64,000 nucleotides of DNA from DASUNQ01 sp035536455 (GTDB taxonomy: Bacteria; Acidobacteriota; Thermoanaerobaculia; Multivoradales; UBA5704). The notes beneath the pieces were generated by a model. The model was not told where the DNA came from and did no database searches. It was given only the letters and a program-made list of their open reading frames with translations. This document shows, piece after piece, positions 35,056 to 43,185 of the stretch. A program made the translations under genes and the position numbers. How positions within the stretch are numbered: position 1 is the stretch's first letter; each line of letters begins with the position of its first letter. The stretch spans positions 62,001-126,000 of the forward strand of contig DATLOC010000006.1 in assembly GCA_035536455.1 (NCBI GenBank), read 5' to 3'.

Positions 35056-36525
35056 TCAGCGAGTGAAATCGAGAAAGCCGCGTTCGGGATCGGCGGCGGC
35101 GAGGCGGACCTCGACGCGGTCGCCGACGTCGAGCCCGGCGGCGCCGCGCGCCAGCTTCCCTTCGACCGGCGGCTCGACGATGCGCACGTAGGTGCCGTGC
35201 GGCGTGACGCCTGTCACCACCGCGTCGAACGTCTCGCCGACCCGCGGGGCGAGGTAGAGCGCGGCGGCGGCCTTCGCCACCTGCCGCTCGACCCGCCGCC
35301 CCTGGTCCTCGCGCTCGGTGCAGCGGCGGGCGAGGTCGAGGAGCTCCTCGTCCGTGTAGGGGCAGCAGCGGCCGGCGAGCGCCGCCTGCAGGACGCGCTG
35401 CGTCACGAGGTCGGGGAGGCGGCGGTTGGGGGCGGTCGAGTGGGTGTAGGCGGGGACGGCGAGGCCGAAGTGGCCGGGCGCGTCATTCCCCGGCAGGTCG
35501 ACCGCGTACTCGCCGCCGCCCAGGAGCTTGCGCACCGCCAGGCAGACCTCGACGTAGCCGTCGCGGTCGGCGGCGCGGCGGCGGGCGAGGAAGTCGGCGA
35601 GGGCGCGGGCGTCCGGCGCCGCCGGCAGCCGGTCGCCCGCCGCGGCCGCCAGCTCGACGAGGCGGTCCCAGCGCGCCGGGGCGCGGACGATGCGGCGCAG
35701 CGCCGGCAGCCCGCGGGCGTCGAGGAAGGCGGCGGTGGCGCTGTTGGCGGCGATCATCACGTCCTCGATCAGCTTCTGCGCCCGGTTGGTGCGCTCGACG
35801 GCGAGGCCGACGATCGTGCCGCCGGCGAAGACCGGCCGCGCCGTCGAGTCCTCGAGGTCGAGCGCGCCGCGCTCGTGGCGCCGGCGACGGAGGCGCCCCG
35901 CCACCTCATCCTGGAGGCGGACCTGTTCCTCGAGGCCCGGCACGGCGGCGAGCGAAGGCGGCGGCCCGGCGCGGCCGTCGAGCCAGGCGGCGACGTCGGG
36001 GTACGCGAGCTTGGCGCGCGAGCGGACGCGGGCGCGGCTGAAGTCCACGCCGTCGATGCCGCCGTCGCCGTCCACCGTCATCGCGACGACGACCGCCAGC
36101 CGCTCCTCGCCGGCGACCAGCGAGGTCAGCTCGGTCGAGAGCCGCGGGGGGAGCATGTGAAAGGTCTTGCCGGCGGTGTAGACGGAGGTCGTGTTGCGGC
36201 CGGCGTGGGCGTCGATGGCGCCTCCCGGCGCGACGCGCGAGGCGACGTCCGCCACCGCGACCGAGAGGCGGACGGCGCCGCCGTCGCCGCCGAGCGGCTC
36301 GGCGACGGTGAGCTGGTCGAGGTCGCGGCTGTCGGCGTTGTCGATCGAGAACCAGGGGAGGTGGGTGAGGTCGCCGACCGGCGCCTCCCCCTCCCGCGGC
36401 GGCGGCGGCGCCACCGGCAGCCGCGCCGCCTCCGACTGCACCGCCGGCGGAAAACCGGTCGCCATCTCCCGCTCCTCCATCGCCCGCCGGGCGAGGGAGC
36501 GAAGGACTTGGCGGTGGCTGGGCAT
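35056..36525 (-). CDS. RNB-domain (RNase II/R family) ribonuclease
   Basis: 489 residues. The catalytic RNB centre is visible as FSIDNADSRDLDQ (canonical TIDxxDAKDxDDA), providing the Asp ligands for magnesium. The later family block is YTHSTAPNRRLPDLVTQR (canonical YTHFTSPIRRYPDL.xHR), followed by an S1-like tail (GETFDAVVTGVTPHGTYVRI). It lacks the N-terminal cold-shock domains of RNase R and is shorter than RNase II, so it resembles the compact bacterial RNB proteins. It acts as a 3'-5' exoribonuclease by family. Start ATG 36525 has no strong ribosome site. Confidence 0.9.
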   Translation of the reverse strand: MPSHRQVLRSLARRAMEEREMATGFPPAVQSEAARLPVAPPPPREGEAPVGDLTHLPWFSIDNADSRDLDQLTVAEPLGGDGGAVRLSVAVADVASRVAPGGAIDAHAGRNTTSVYTAGKTFHMLPPRLSTELTSLVAGEERLAVVVAMTVDGDGGIDGVDFSRARVRSRAKLAYPDVAAWLDGRAGPPPSLAAVPGLEEQVRLQDEVAGRLRRRRHERGALDLEDSTARPVFAGGTIVGLAVERTNRAQKLIEDVMIAANSATAAFLDARGLPALRRIVRAPARWDRLVELAAAAGDRLPAAPDARALADFLARRRAADRDGYVEVCLAVRKLLGGGEYAVDLPGNDAPGHFGLAVPAYTHSTAPNRRLPDLVTQRVLQAALAGRCCPYTDEELLDLARRCTEREDQGRRVERQVAKAAAALYLAPRVGETFDAVVTGVTPHGTYVRIVEPPVEGKLARGAAGLDVGDRVEVRLAAADPERGFLDFTR

Positions 36526-36537
36526 CGCTCCGGAGCC

Positions 36538-36933
36538 TCAGACCTGGCGGCAGTTGGCGCCCAGCCAGCTCGCCAGCTCGGCTTCGGAGAGGCCGCCGCT
36601 CGCCAGCTCGATCATCGTCCGAAAGGTCTCCGGCTTGGGCGCGTCGAGCCGGAGGCCGTGCAGCTCGAGAAAGGTGAGGGCGGCGGCGAGGGCGATCCGC
36701 TTGTTGCCGTCGACGAAGCAGTGGTTGCGCGCCAGCCCGTAGGCGTAGCTCGCGGCGAGCTCGAAGAGGGTCGGCTCGCGCTCGCCGTAGGCGGCGAGGT
36801 TCTGCGGCCGGGCCAGGGTGGAGCGCAGGAGCCCGAGGTCACTGACCCCTTCGGCTCCGCCGTGCTCGGCGATCAACAGCCGATGGATGGCGAGGACCGT
36901 CTCCTCGAGGAGCCATTCCGGCTCCGGCGTCAC
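36538..36933 (-). CDS. doc: Death-on-curing (Doc) family toxin, Fic fold
   Basis: 131 residues, the normal Doc length. The Fic-type active-site motif is intact: NHCFVDGNKRIA, following HxFxDGNKR. 'GLLRSTLARPQN' near residue 35 is also typical of Doc. P1-type Doc phosphorylates EF-Tu and stops translation. The start overlaps the AbrB-type antitoxin stop by ATGA; together they form a type II toxin-antitoxin operon. The toxin looks complete, with no truncation. Confidence 0.92.
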   Translation of the reverse strand: MTPEPEWLLEETVLAIHRLLIAEHGGAEGVSDLGLLRSTLARPQNLAAYGEREPTLFELAASYAYGLARNHCFVDGNKRIALAAALTFLELHGLRLDAPKPETFRTMIELASGGLSEAELASWLGANCRQV

Positions 36934-37154
36934 CGCGCCAGCTCACGCAGCACGTCCCGCTGGTCCTTGAGCACCCGCTCGGCCGCCCGCACCTGCCGGA
37001 CGAAGGCCTCGTCGTACGGCGTGAGGGAGTAGCCGTCCGGGGTCTCCACCAGGTAAAGGACGTCCCCCTTCTGCACCTTGAGCCGCGCCATGACCTCCTT
37101 CGGCAGGACGACGCCCGCCGAGTTACCGACCGTCGTGATCTTGAGCTCGACCAT
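36930..37154 (-). CDS. AbrB/MazE-SpoVT-type antitoxin paired with Doc
   Basis: 74 residues. The N-terminal swapped-hairpin domain is clear: ITTVGNSAGVVLPKEVMARL and KVQKGDVLYLVETPDG. The C-terminal ~25 residues (VRQVRAAERVLKDQRDVLRE) would wrap the toxin. Such antitoxins repress their own operon by binding palindromic DNA; the palindromic 21-bp array begins about 80 bases upstream of this start. GAGGAGAAA precedes the ATG. Confidence 0.92.
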   Translation of the reverse strand: MVELKITTVGNSAGVVLPKEVMARLKVQKGDVLYLVETPDGYSLTPYDEAFVRQVRAAERVLKDQRDVLRELAR

Positions 37155-37235
37155 GGCGTTTCTCCTCGGGGGTGATTATAACCACCGTAAGAACCCCGCG
37201 AGCGATCCGGGGGCCTCGGGGAGGCCGCGGCAGCG

Positions 37236-37476
37236 GGAAGCCTCCGCGGCTGGTCGGGAAGCTTCCGCTCCGCCTCCGGAAGCTTCCGCACCTTGCCGGG
37301 AAGCTTCCCGTCCGCCTCCGGAAGCTTCCGCACCCCGCCGGGAGGCTTCCGCTTCGCCTCCGGAAGCTTCCGCACCCTGCCGGGAGGCTTCCGCTTCGCC
37401 TCCGGAAGCCTCCGCTTGGCGTCCGGAAGCTTCCGCGGCCCGTCCGGAAGCTTCCTCCGCGCCTCGGGAGGCCACG
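37236..37476. repeat. 21-bp tandem palindromic repeat array (11 full copies plus part)
   Basis: Units begin at 37236, 37257, 37278, 37299, 37320, 37341, 37362, 37383, 37404, 37425 and 37446, with a partial one at 37467. Consensus starts GGAAGCTTCCG, a self-complementary core, followed by ~10 bases that tend to alternate between CACC(C/T)TGCCG and CT(C/T)CGCCTCC. Because 21 is divisible by three, several frames stay open here, but I regard none as coding. It fills most of the 388-base gene-free stretch 37155-37542, upstream of the AbrB-Doc operon. The rest of that stretch shows nothing further. Confidence 0.9.
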
Positions 37477-37542
37477 GCAACGCGCGGTCATCGCGAAGCA
37501 CGATGAATTGATGTGTCCGACCATACGATCTAGCCTCAGCGT

Positions 37543-37749
37543 ATGCGCACGACCCTCGATCTCCCGGATGAGCTGTTGGCGGAGGCCCGGCGCCTGCTGG
37601 GCTTCAAGTCGAACACCGATACCGTCGTCATCTCCCTGCGCGAGCTGGTCCGCGAGCGGCGGGTAGAGGAGCTCAAGGATCTACTCGCCTCGATCGAGCT
37701 GGACATCGACGTGGCGGAGTCCCGCCGCCGGCCGTCGGAGAACGGATGA
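37543..37749 (+). CDS. VapB-like (DUF2191-type) antitoxin, no toxin alongside
   Basis: 68 residues: MRTTLDLPDELLAEARRLLG followed by 'TDTVVISLRELVRERRVEEL', the usual layout of a ribbon-helix-helix antitoxin of the VapB type. Normally a VapC PIN-domain RNase follows within a few bases. Here an ATG overlaps the stop (ATGA at 37746-37749) but the frame MIARVGLVRLHAA ends after 13 codons, and the next gene is a VOC relic. So the toxin is lost or was never acquired, leaving an orphan antitoxin. Confidence 0.82.
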   Translation: MRTTLDLPDELLAEARRLLGFKSNTDTVVISLRELVRERRVEELKDLLASIELDIDVAESRRRPSENG

Positions 37750-37797
37750 TTGCGCGGGTCGGCCTGGTGCGGCTGCACGCCGCCTGAGAGGGAGAGA

Positions 37798-38223
37798 GTG
37801 GTCCGAACCCACGGCCTGACCCACGTCGCCCTCGCGGTGCGCAACGCCGAGCGCGCGTTCCGTTTCTACGAGGCGGTCTTCGGGGCGGTGGCGGTGTACC
37901 GGCAGGACGGCTTCATTACAGGCGTAGACGCCGGGGAGCCGGGACGTGCTGGTGTTCGAGGAGGACACCGAGCGGGCCGGCAAAGCCGGCGGCGTGGCGC
38001 ACTTCGGTTCCGGCTCCTCGACCCCGCCGACATCGACGCCACCGCCGAAGCCGTGCGGCAAGCCGGCGGCACGGTCCGCGAGCAGGGCGAGTTCTGCCCC
38101 GGCGAGCCCTACCTCTTCTGCACCGACCCGGACGGCTACGAAGTGGAGATCTGGTACGAGCTGCCGACGCCGATCGATCCGCTAAACTCTGGGCCTCACC
38201 GAGGCTGCAATACTGCGACGTGA
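37798..38223 (+). pseudogene. Glyoxalase/VOC-superfamily gene with two compensating frameshifts
   Basis: GTG 37798 begins VVRTHGLTHVALAVRNAERA, a typical VOC first strand-helix unit with His, and the C-terminal part has 'FCTDPDGYEVEIWYELP', the usual second-module end with Glu ligand. Between about 37918 and 38012 the sensible reading is in another frame (RDVLVFEEDTERAGKAGGVA), with a TAG inside the join near 37923; the original frame resumes at FRLLDPADIDATAEAV. The main frame therefore stays open but carries a scrambled middle. Either a decayed gene or two indel errors. Confidence 0.7.
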
Positions 38224-38266
38224 CCAAGAACGAGACGGAAACCAACGACCCTCTAGGAGTCGCGCG

Positions 38267-39136
38267 GTGGCCTTAGTAGACTTCTTCAAGCTCAATGAGC
38301 CCTGGACGGAGATCGCATCCGAGGAAGATGTTGTACAGCACTTTCTAATCTCGAATGACCTTCGCAATGTGCTCTATAGGCCGGATCGTCTCGCTCCACG
38401 AGATCCATACCGGCTTAGGGCTAAGACTTTCGAGAATGTGAGCTTCTCGAAAACGCGCTTGGAGAGTCTTGTCTTTCGCCGCTGTCATTTTATTGATTGT
38501 CTTTTCATCGGGACCGAGTTCGTCGCGTGTGAGTTCCATGCCTGTCGATTCGAGGGCTGTAACCCTCACAAAGCTACCTTTGAGCGTTGTTATGTTGACC
38601 CCGAATGCTTTGCCAGAATGCTCAACGCCCGGGAACACGCCAATATCGGAGTTCATCTCTTTAACCAACTCGAACAGAATGCGCGCGACCAGGAGCAACA
38701 TGAGTTTGTAGCCTCCGCCGCCTACCTATATAGAAAATGGAAGCGCTATTTGCTCAACTGGCGCCGGCGGCAAGGCGAGCTCGGTGTCATGCAATGGGCT
38801 CTACGCTGGCTACCTGACAAGCTCTATGACGCCTTGGTGGGTTACGGGTGGCGTATATCAAGGTTTCTTGCCTGGAGTGGGGTGCTTTTTGTGGCCGTGT
38901 CGATGCTGAATTACATGCTGTGGCCGATGCTGCAGATGCACTTAGCGGCACCGAAGGATGGCCCGACTTGGCTGCTCGCAGTTTACTACACGGTCGTTAC
39001 CCTAACGACACTAGGGTATGGTGATATCACTCCGGGCTCTCGGCTTGGAATGGCTCTTGCCTCTGGGGAGGCATTTCTTGGTCTGCTATGGCTCAGCATT
39101 CTAGCCAGTGTGATCTTCCGCAGGGTCTTCCGGTGA
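38267..39136 (+). CDS. Pentapeptide-repeat protein fused to a two-TM potassium-channel pore
   Basis: 289 residues from GTG 38267, with AGGAG at 38255-38259. Residues ~50-115 are pentapeptide repeats with Phe/Leu/Cys every fifth position (SFSKT RLESL VFRRC HFIDC LFIGT EFVAC). A basic helical linker (YLYRKWKRYLLNWRRRQGEL) leads to a first membrane helix (about 200-220), a pore helix and selectivity filter VTLTTLGYGDITPG, and a second helix. This is the Ion_trans_2 type K+ pore, expected to tetramerise in the inner membrane. The stop overlaps the nucleotidyltransferase ATG, so the two are coupled. The N-terminal repeats may be the sensor gating the pore (inference). Confidence 0.85.
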   Translation: MALVDFFKLNEPWTEIASEEDVVQHFLISNDLRNVLYRPDRLAPRDPYRLRAKTFENVSFSKTRLESLVFRRCHFIDCLFIGTEFVACEFHACRFEGCNPHKATFERCYVDPECFARMLNAREHANIGVHLFNQLEQNARDQEQHEFVASAAYLYRKWKRYLLNWRRRQGELGVMQWALRWLPDKLYDALVGYGWRISRFLAWSGVLFVAVSMLNYMLWPMLQMHLAAPKDGPTWLLAVYYTVVTLTTLGYGDITPGSRLGMALASGEAFLGLLWLSILASVIFRRVFR

Positions 39137-40017
39137 TGGCATGGCCACCGACTGTTGAAGCTGCAGCGCTCTTCGGGTCGGCCGCTCGCGGGGATTCGGA
39201 CCACTTGAGCGATAACGACCTATTGCTGGTAGGCCGATCACGCTCGGGACTTCTATCGGCGGCTTCCGCGCTTAGGGTCTCTGGCTGGAGCTGCAGCATC
39301 TATACTTGGCCTGCCCTGGAAGCCGCCGCAAGCCGCTCTAGTCTGTTCCTCAATCATCTCAGGTTAGAGTCGCGAGTAGTCTTCGATCCGTGCGATCGGT
39401 TGCGGCATTTGTTGAGCTCGATAAGTCCGCGTGCATCATACCAGTGGGAGATCGAACATGCACGGGAGCTTTTGGGTACCTTGGAGTGGATTCCTGAGGC
39501 TCGATGGGGCCCCACCTGGGCTCTCGATGTGCTTGCAATCGCATTCAGGTCGCTCGCGATAGCAGAATTAGCACAGCAAGGTGTCTTTGTATTCTCGTTA
39601 CCAGCTATCGTGGACCGGCTCGTCGCTGTTGGCATACTTCGTTCGCTAGATCGGCGACCGCTTTGTCGGTTGCGTTTGTGGAAGGCTGCATATCGCAAGC
39701 AAAAAATGGTGGCCTCGAGCCGGACGGTTCTTGACTCATTGGAAATTATCGATCGACGCTTCCGGATAGGCCTGCATGCGCGGTTCCTTCTGCCCGAGCT
39801 CTTCGTTGAGCGCACGCTGTCGGACGTCAGTAGAGATGGGCATTGGTATCGTGCCACTCGCAGAGCAGAGGCGTGTCTACGTCTGACCCAGAGCGGGGAG
39901 GTTCGGTGGCTGCTGCAGAAACTGGAACAACCGCAGTTCTTCGGCAGGTCGGCTCTCGGCGACTTTATCGCCTATGGACAACCAGTCCTAAACGCGAGCA
40001 TTCAAGAGGTGTCATAA
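39136..40017 (+). CDS. MNT-type nucleotidyltransferase with long helical C-terminus
   Basis: 293 residues from ATG 39136, which overlaps the channel stop (TGATG); an in-frame ATG at 39088 inside the channel gene is less likely. The N-terminal 'AALFGSAARGDSDHLSDNDLLLVG' region has the pol-beta nucleotidyltransferase signature GS...D-x-D. The third acidic residue expected a strand later is not evident ('CSIYTWPAL'). Residues ~100-290 are helical, possibly HEPN-like, without an obvious RxxxxH motif. Such proteins act as toxins, antitoxins (AMPylating a partner) or defence nucleotide synthases. Coupling to a K+ channel suggests a signal-effector or modifier-channel pair (inference). Confidence 0.75.
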   Translation: MAWPPTVEAAALFGSAARGDSDHLSDNDLLLVGRSRSGLLSAASALRVSGWSCSIYTWPALEAAASRSSLFLNHLRLESRVVFDPCDRLRHLLSSISPRASYQWEIEHARELLGTLEWIPEARWGPTWALDVLAIAFRSLAIAELAQQGVFVFSLPAIVDRLVAVGILRSLDRRPLCRLRLWKAAYRKQKMVASSRTVLDSLEIIDRRFRIGLHARFLLPELFVERTLSDVSRDGHWYRATRRAEACLRLTQSGEVRWLLQKLEQPQFFGRSALGDFIAYGQPVLNASIQEVS

Positions 40018-40032
40018 GACGGTTACGGCCGG

Positions 40033-43000
40033 TTAGGCGGACCCGGCCGCCTCGGCCGCTTCGCGCCGCGCCTGGGCGCGGGCGCTGCGCCGGGCGGCGC
40101 GGCGGAGCTGCCATTCGGAGATCGTGGTGTAGACGACCGGCACCAGCAGCAGGGTGATGAGGGTCGAGACGGTCATGCCGCCGATCACGACCCGCGCCAT
40201 CGACGCCTGCACCTCGGCGCCTTCGCCGATCCCCAGCGCCAGCGGGATGAGGCCCAGCACCGTCGCCGCCGTGGTCATCAGGATCGGGCGCAGCCGCCGC
40301 CGGCCGCCTTCGACCACCGCCTCGTGCAGCTCCATGCCGTCGCGCCGGCGCAGCAGGTTGACGTAGTCGATCAGCACGATGGCGTTGTTGGTGACGATGC
40401 CGATCAGCAGGATCATGCCGATGTAGCTCTGGATGTTGAAGGTGGTCTGCGTCAGCCACATGGTGAAGAAGACGCCGATCGCCGCCATCGGGACCGAGAA
40501 CATGACCACGAACGGGTCGAGCAGGTTCTCGAACTCCGCCGCCATCACCATGTAGACGAGGAGGAGCGCCAGCGCCAGGGCCATCAGGAGCTGGCGCGAG
40601 GCCTTCTGCTGCTCCTCGTATTCGCCGCCCAAGATCACCGCGTGGCCGTCGGGCACCGGCACGTCGCGCAGCGCCGTGCGCGCCGCCTCGGCCGCCGTCC
40701 CCAGGTCCTCGCCGGCCACCAGCGTCGCGGTCACCGGGATCACCCGCTCCTGGTCCTCGCGGTCGATGATCACCGGCCCGCGCGACACGGCCACCTCGAC
40801 GACGGTGCGCAGCGGCACCGACTCGCCGCCGGCGGCGACCAGCGACACCTGGTCGATATCGGCGAGGCGGACGCGGTCCGGCTCGGCCAGGCGGACGACG
40901 ATGTCCACCTCGCGCCCGGCCTCGCGCAGCACGGTGGCGCGGCTGCCGGCGAGGTTGGTCTCGATGACCTCGGCGACCTGCTGCATCGAGAGCCCCAGCT
41001 GGGCCAGCTTGTCGCGGTTGATCCGCATCACCCGCTCGGGCCGCCCGGGGTCGCGGGCGATGCGCACGTCGGTCAGGACCGGGATCGTCTGCAGCGCCGC
41101 GCGCGTCCGCTCGGCGAGCTCGAAGCCGGCCTCCAGGTCCTCGCCGCGCACCTCGACCGTCAACCCCTCGTCGCCGCCGCCGAAGGCCATGTTGAGGATG
41201 AAGAGGCCGGAGCCCTCGCGCGCCCGCACCTTGACGCCGGGCAGCCCCGAGAGGCGCTCGCGCAGGGCGTCGGCGATCTCGGTCGAGGAGCGCTCGCGCT
41301 CGCCCTTTGGCGCCAGCGTCACCCGCAGGTCGCCGCTGTGCTGGCCGCTCGCCCGCCAGCCGCCGCCGCCGATCGAAGTCAGCATCTTGCGCGCCTCCGG
41401 CACCTCGGCGGCGACGACGCGCTCGATCTCGCGAAAGGTCTTGTCCATCACCTCGAGCTTCGTGCCCACCGACATCTCGGCGTTGATCCGCACCTCCCCC
41501 TCGTCGGTCTGCGGCATCAGCTCCGAGCCGATGAAGGGCACGACGAGGAGGCTGGCGACGAAGAGAGCGGCGGCGCCGCCCACGACCTGCGCGCGGTGCG
41601 CCAACGCCCAGGCGACGCCGCGGCGGTAGCGCTCCTCGAGCGCGGCCAGGAACGCCTCGCTGCGGGCGTAGAAGCGGCGGAGGAGCGGGCCGTGCGGCGT
41701 CGGGTGGGCTTCGCCCCTGGCCAACAGGCGCGCCGCGAGCACCGGGATGAGCGTCAGACCGACGACCAGCGAGGCCGCCTGCGAGAAGGCGACGACGACG
41801 GCGAGCTGCCGGTACATCACCCCGGCCATGCCGCGCATGAAGACGATGGGCAGGAAGACGACCATGGTGGTGATCGTCGTCGCGATGAGCGGCGCCGCCA
41901 CCTCCTGCGTCCCCTCGACCGCGGCGCGCAGGATCGGCAGCCCCTCCTCGCGCTTGCGGAAGATGTTCTCGAGCACCACGACGGCGTTGTCGAGCAGCAT
42001 CCCCACGCCGAGCGCCAGGCCGCCGAAGGTCATGATGTTGAGCGTGTAGCCGTTGAAGTAGACGAGAGCCAGGGTGGCGAGCACCGAGATCGGCGTCACC
42101 ACGGCGATGACCAGCGTCGAGCGGAAGGAGCGCAGGAAGAAGAAGAGGACGATGGTGGCGAGGACGCCGCCGATCAGCGCGTTCGAGCCGACGTTCGACA
42201 TCGCCTGGCGGATGTAGCGGCTGGTGTCGATGATCGGCTCGACGCGCACCTCGGGGAAGTCGAGGTTGAGGCGCTCCATCTCGGCGAGGATGCCGTCCGC
42301 CACCTCGACGGTGTTCGAGCCCGCCTGCTTGTTGATCGCCAGCCGGATGCCGGGCTCGCCGTCGATGCGGGTGAGGGTCGTGGTCTCCTCGACGCCGGAC
42401 TTCACCTCGGCGACGTCGCGCAGGTAGATGGGTGTCCCCTCGCGCACGGCGACGACCGTCGAGCCGATCTCCTCGGGCGTGCGGTACTCGCCGACGGTGC
42501 GCAGGTAGAGGTCGAGGTTCCCCTCCTCGACCTTGCCGGCCGGGCGGTTCAAGTTCTCCTCGCGCAGCAGGCGCGTGATGCGGTCGGCGGAGAGTCCCAG
42601 GGCGAGCATGCGGTCGCGGTCGAGGTTGACCTGCACCTGCCGCCGCAGGCCGCCGCGGATGTCGACCGAGGCGACGCCTGGCACGCGCTCGAGCCGGCGC
42701 TGGATGCGCTCCTCGGTGAACAGCCGCAGCTCGGGCGCCTCCAGGGTCTGGGAGGCGACGCCGAGGAAGACGATGGGGAAGGCGGCGAGGTCGAACTTGA
42801 AGACCGACGGCGTGTCCGCCTCCTCGGGCAGGGTGCCGCGGATGCGGTCCACGCGGCTGCGCACCTCCTCGGCCGCGCCGTCGAGGTCGGTCCCCCAGGT
42901 GAAGGAGACGCGCACCGCGGAGTCGCCCTCGGACGATGTCGAGGTGATCGTCTCGACGCCGGCGATGGCGGCGACGGCGTTCTCGATCGGCCGGGTGACG

Positions 43001-43185
43001 AGGTCCTCGACCTCCTGGGGTCCGACGTTCGGATAGCTGGTGCGGACGGTGAGCGTGGGGTAGCTCACCTCGGGCATGAGGTCCACCGGCAGCTGCAGGG
43101 CGGCCACCGTGCCCAGGAGGACGACGATGAGCGTCCCCATGATCGTGGTGACGGGGCGGTGGACGGCGCCGGAGATCATGCTCAT
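40033..43185 (-). CDS. RND efflux permease (HAE1/AcrB-like)
   Basis: 1050 residues, normal for the family. It begins 'MSMISGAVHRPVTTIMGTLI' with the first transmembrane helix, then the large periplasmic domain (PEVSYPTLTVRTSYPNVGP; ENAVAAIAGVETITSTSSEG). The TM4 proton-relay region reads GMLLDNAVVVLENIFRKRE, keeping the first of the usual two Asp and having Asn for the second, as some HAE1 members do. The second half repeats the fold and ends in a basic Ala/Arg tail. It would export drugs or lipids by proton motive force. Start overlaps the fusion-protein stop by 4 bases. No TolC-type gene is nearby. Confidence 0.94.
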   Translation of the reverse strand: MSMISGAVHRPVTTIMGTLIVVLLGTVAALQLPVDLMPEVSYPTLTVRTSYPNVGPQEVEDLVTRPIENAVAAIAGVETITSTSSEGDSAVRVSFTWGTDLDGAAEEVRSRVDRIRGTLPEEADTPSVFKFDLAAFPIVFLGVASQTLEAPELRLFTEERIQRRLERVPGVASVDIRGGLRRQVQVNLDRDRMLALGLSADRITRLLREENLNRPAGKVEEGNLDLYLRTVGEYRTPEEIGSTVVAVREGTPIYLRDVAEVKSGVEETTTLTRIDGEPGIRLAINKQAGSNTVEVADGILAEMERLNLDFPEVRVEPIIDTSRYIRQAMSNVGSNALIGGVLATIVLFFFLRSFRSTLVIAVVTPISVLATLALVYFNGYTLNIMTFGGLALGVGMLLDNAVVVLENIFRKREEGLPILRAAVEGTQEVAAPLIATTITTMVVFLPIVFMRGMAGVMYRQLAVVVAFSQAASLVVGLTLIPVLAARLLARGEAHPTPHGPLLRRFYARSEAFLAALEERYRRGVAWALAHRAQVVGGAAALFVASLLVVPFIGSELMPQTDEGEVRINAEMSVGTKLEVMDKTFREIERVVAAEVPEARKMLTSIGGGGWRASGQHSGDLRVTLAPKGERERSSTEIADALRERLSGLPGVKVRAREGSGLFILNMAFGGGDEGLTVEVRGEDLEAGFELAERTRAALQTIPVLTDVRIARDPGRPERVMRINRDKLAQLGLSMQQVAEVIETNLAGSRATVLREAGREVDIVVRLAEPDRVRLADIDQVSLVAAGGESVPLRTVVEVAVSRGPVIIDREDQERVIPVTATLVAGEDLGTAAEAARTALRDVPVPDGHAVILGGEYEEQQKASRQLLMALALALLLVYMVMAAEFENLLDPFVVMFSVPMAAIGVFFTMWLTQTTFNIQSYIGMILLIGIVTNNAIVLIDYVNLLRRRDGMELHEAVVEGGRRRLRPILMTTAATVLGLIPLALGIGEGAEVQASMARVVIGGMTVSTLITLLLVPVVYTTISEWQLRRAARRSARAQARREAAEAAGSA

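Larger units (their letters stand above)
38220..40017. other. GC-poor two-gene island, likely horizontally acquired
   Basis: Base composition falls abruptly at about 38220 and recovers at about 40020: sampled 60-base lines inside are 52-55% GC against about 80% for a sampled line in a typical neighbouring gene (46081-46140). Both genes use A/T-ending codons freely, unlike the rest of the window. No integrase, transposase or terminal repeats were seen. It sits beside two toxin-antitoxin relics. Confidence 0.7.

Noticed and set aside
37236..37476. CRISPR array
   Set aside because: Units are contiguous 21-mers without unique spacers and no cas gene is present.
36839..37501. Frames through the 21-bp array giving 7-residue repeats (for example RKLPEAK)
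   Set aside because: A 21-bp repeat keeps frames open automatically; the minus-strand frame would also overlap the AbrB gene out of phase and lacks a ribosome site.
38220..40017. Insertion sequence or integrative element carrying the GC-poor genes
   Set aside because: No transposase or integrase, and no inverted or direct terminal repeats were found; recorded only as a composition island.
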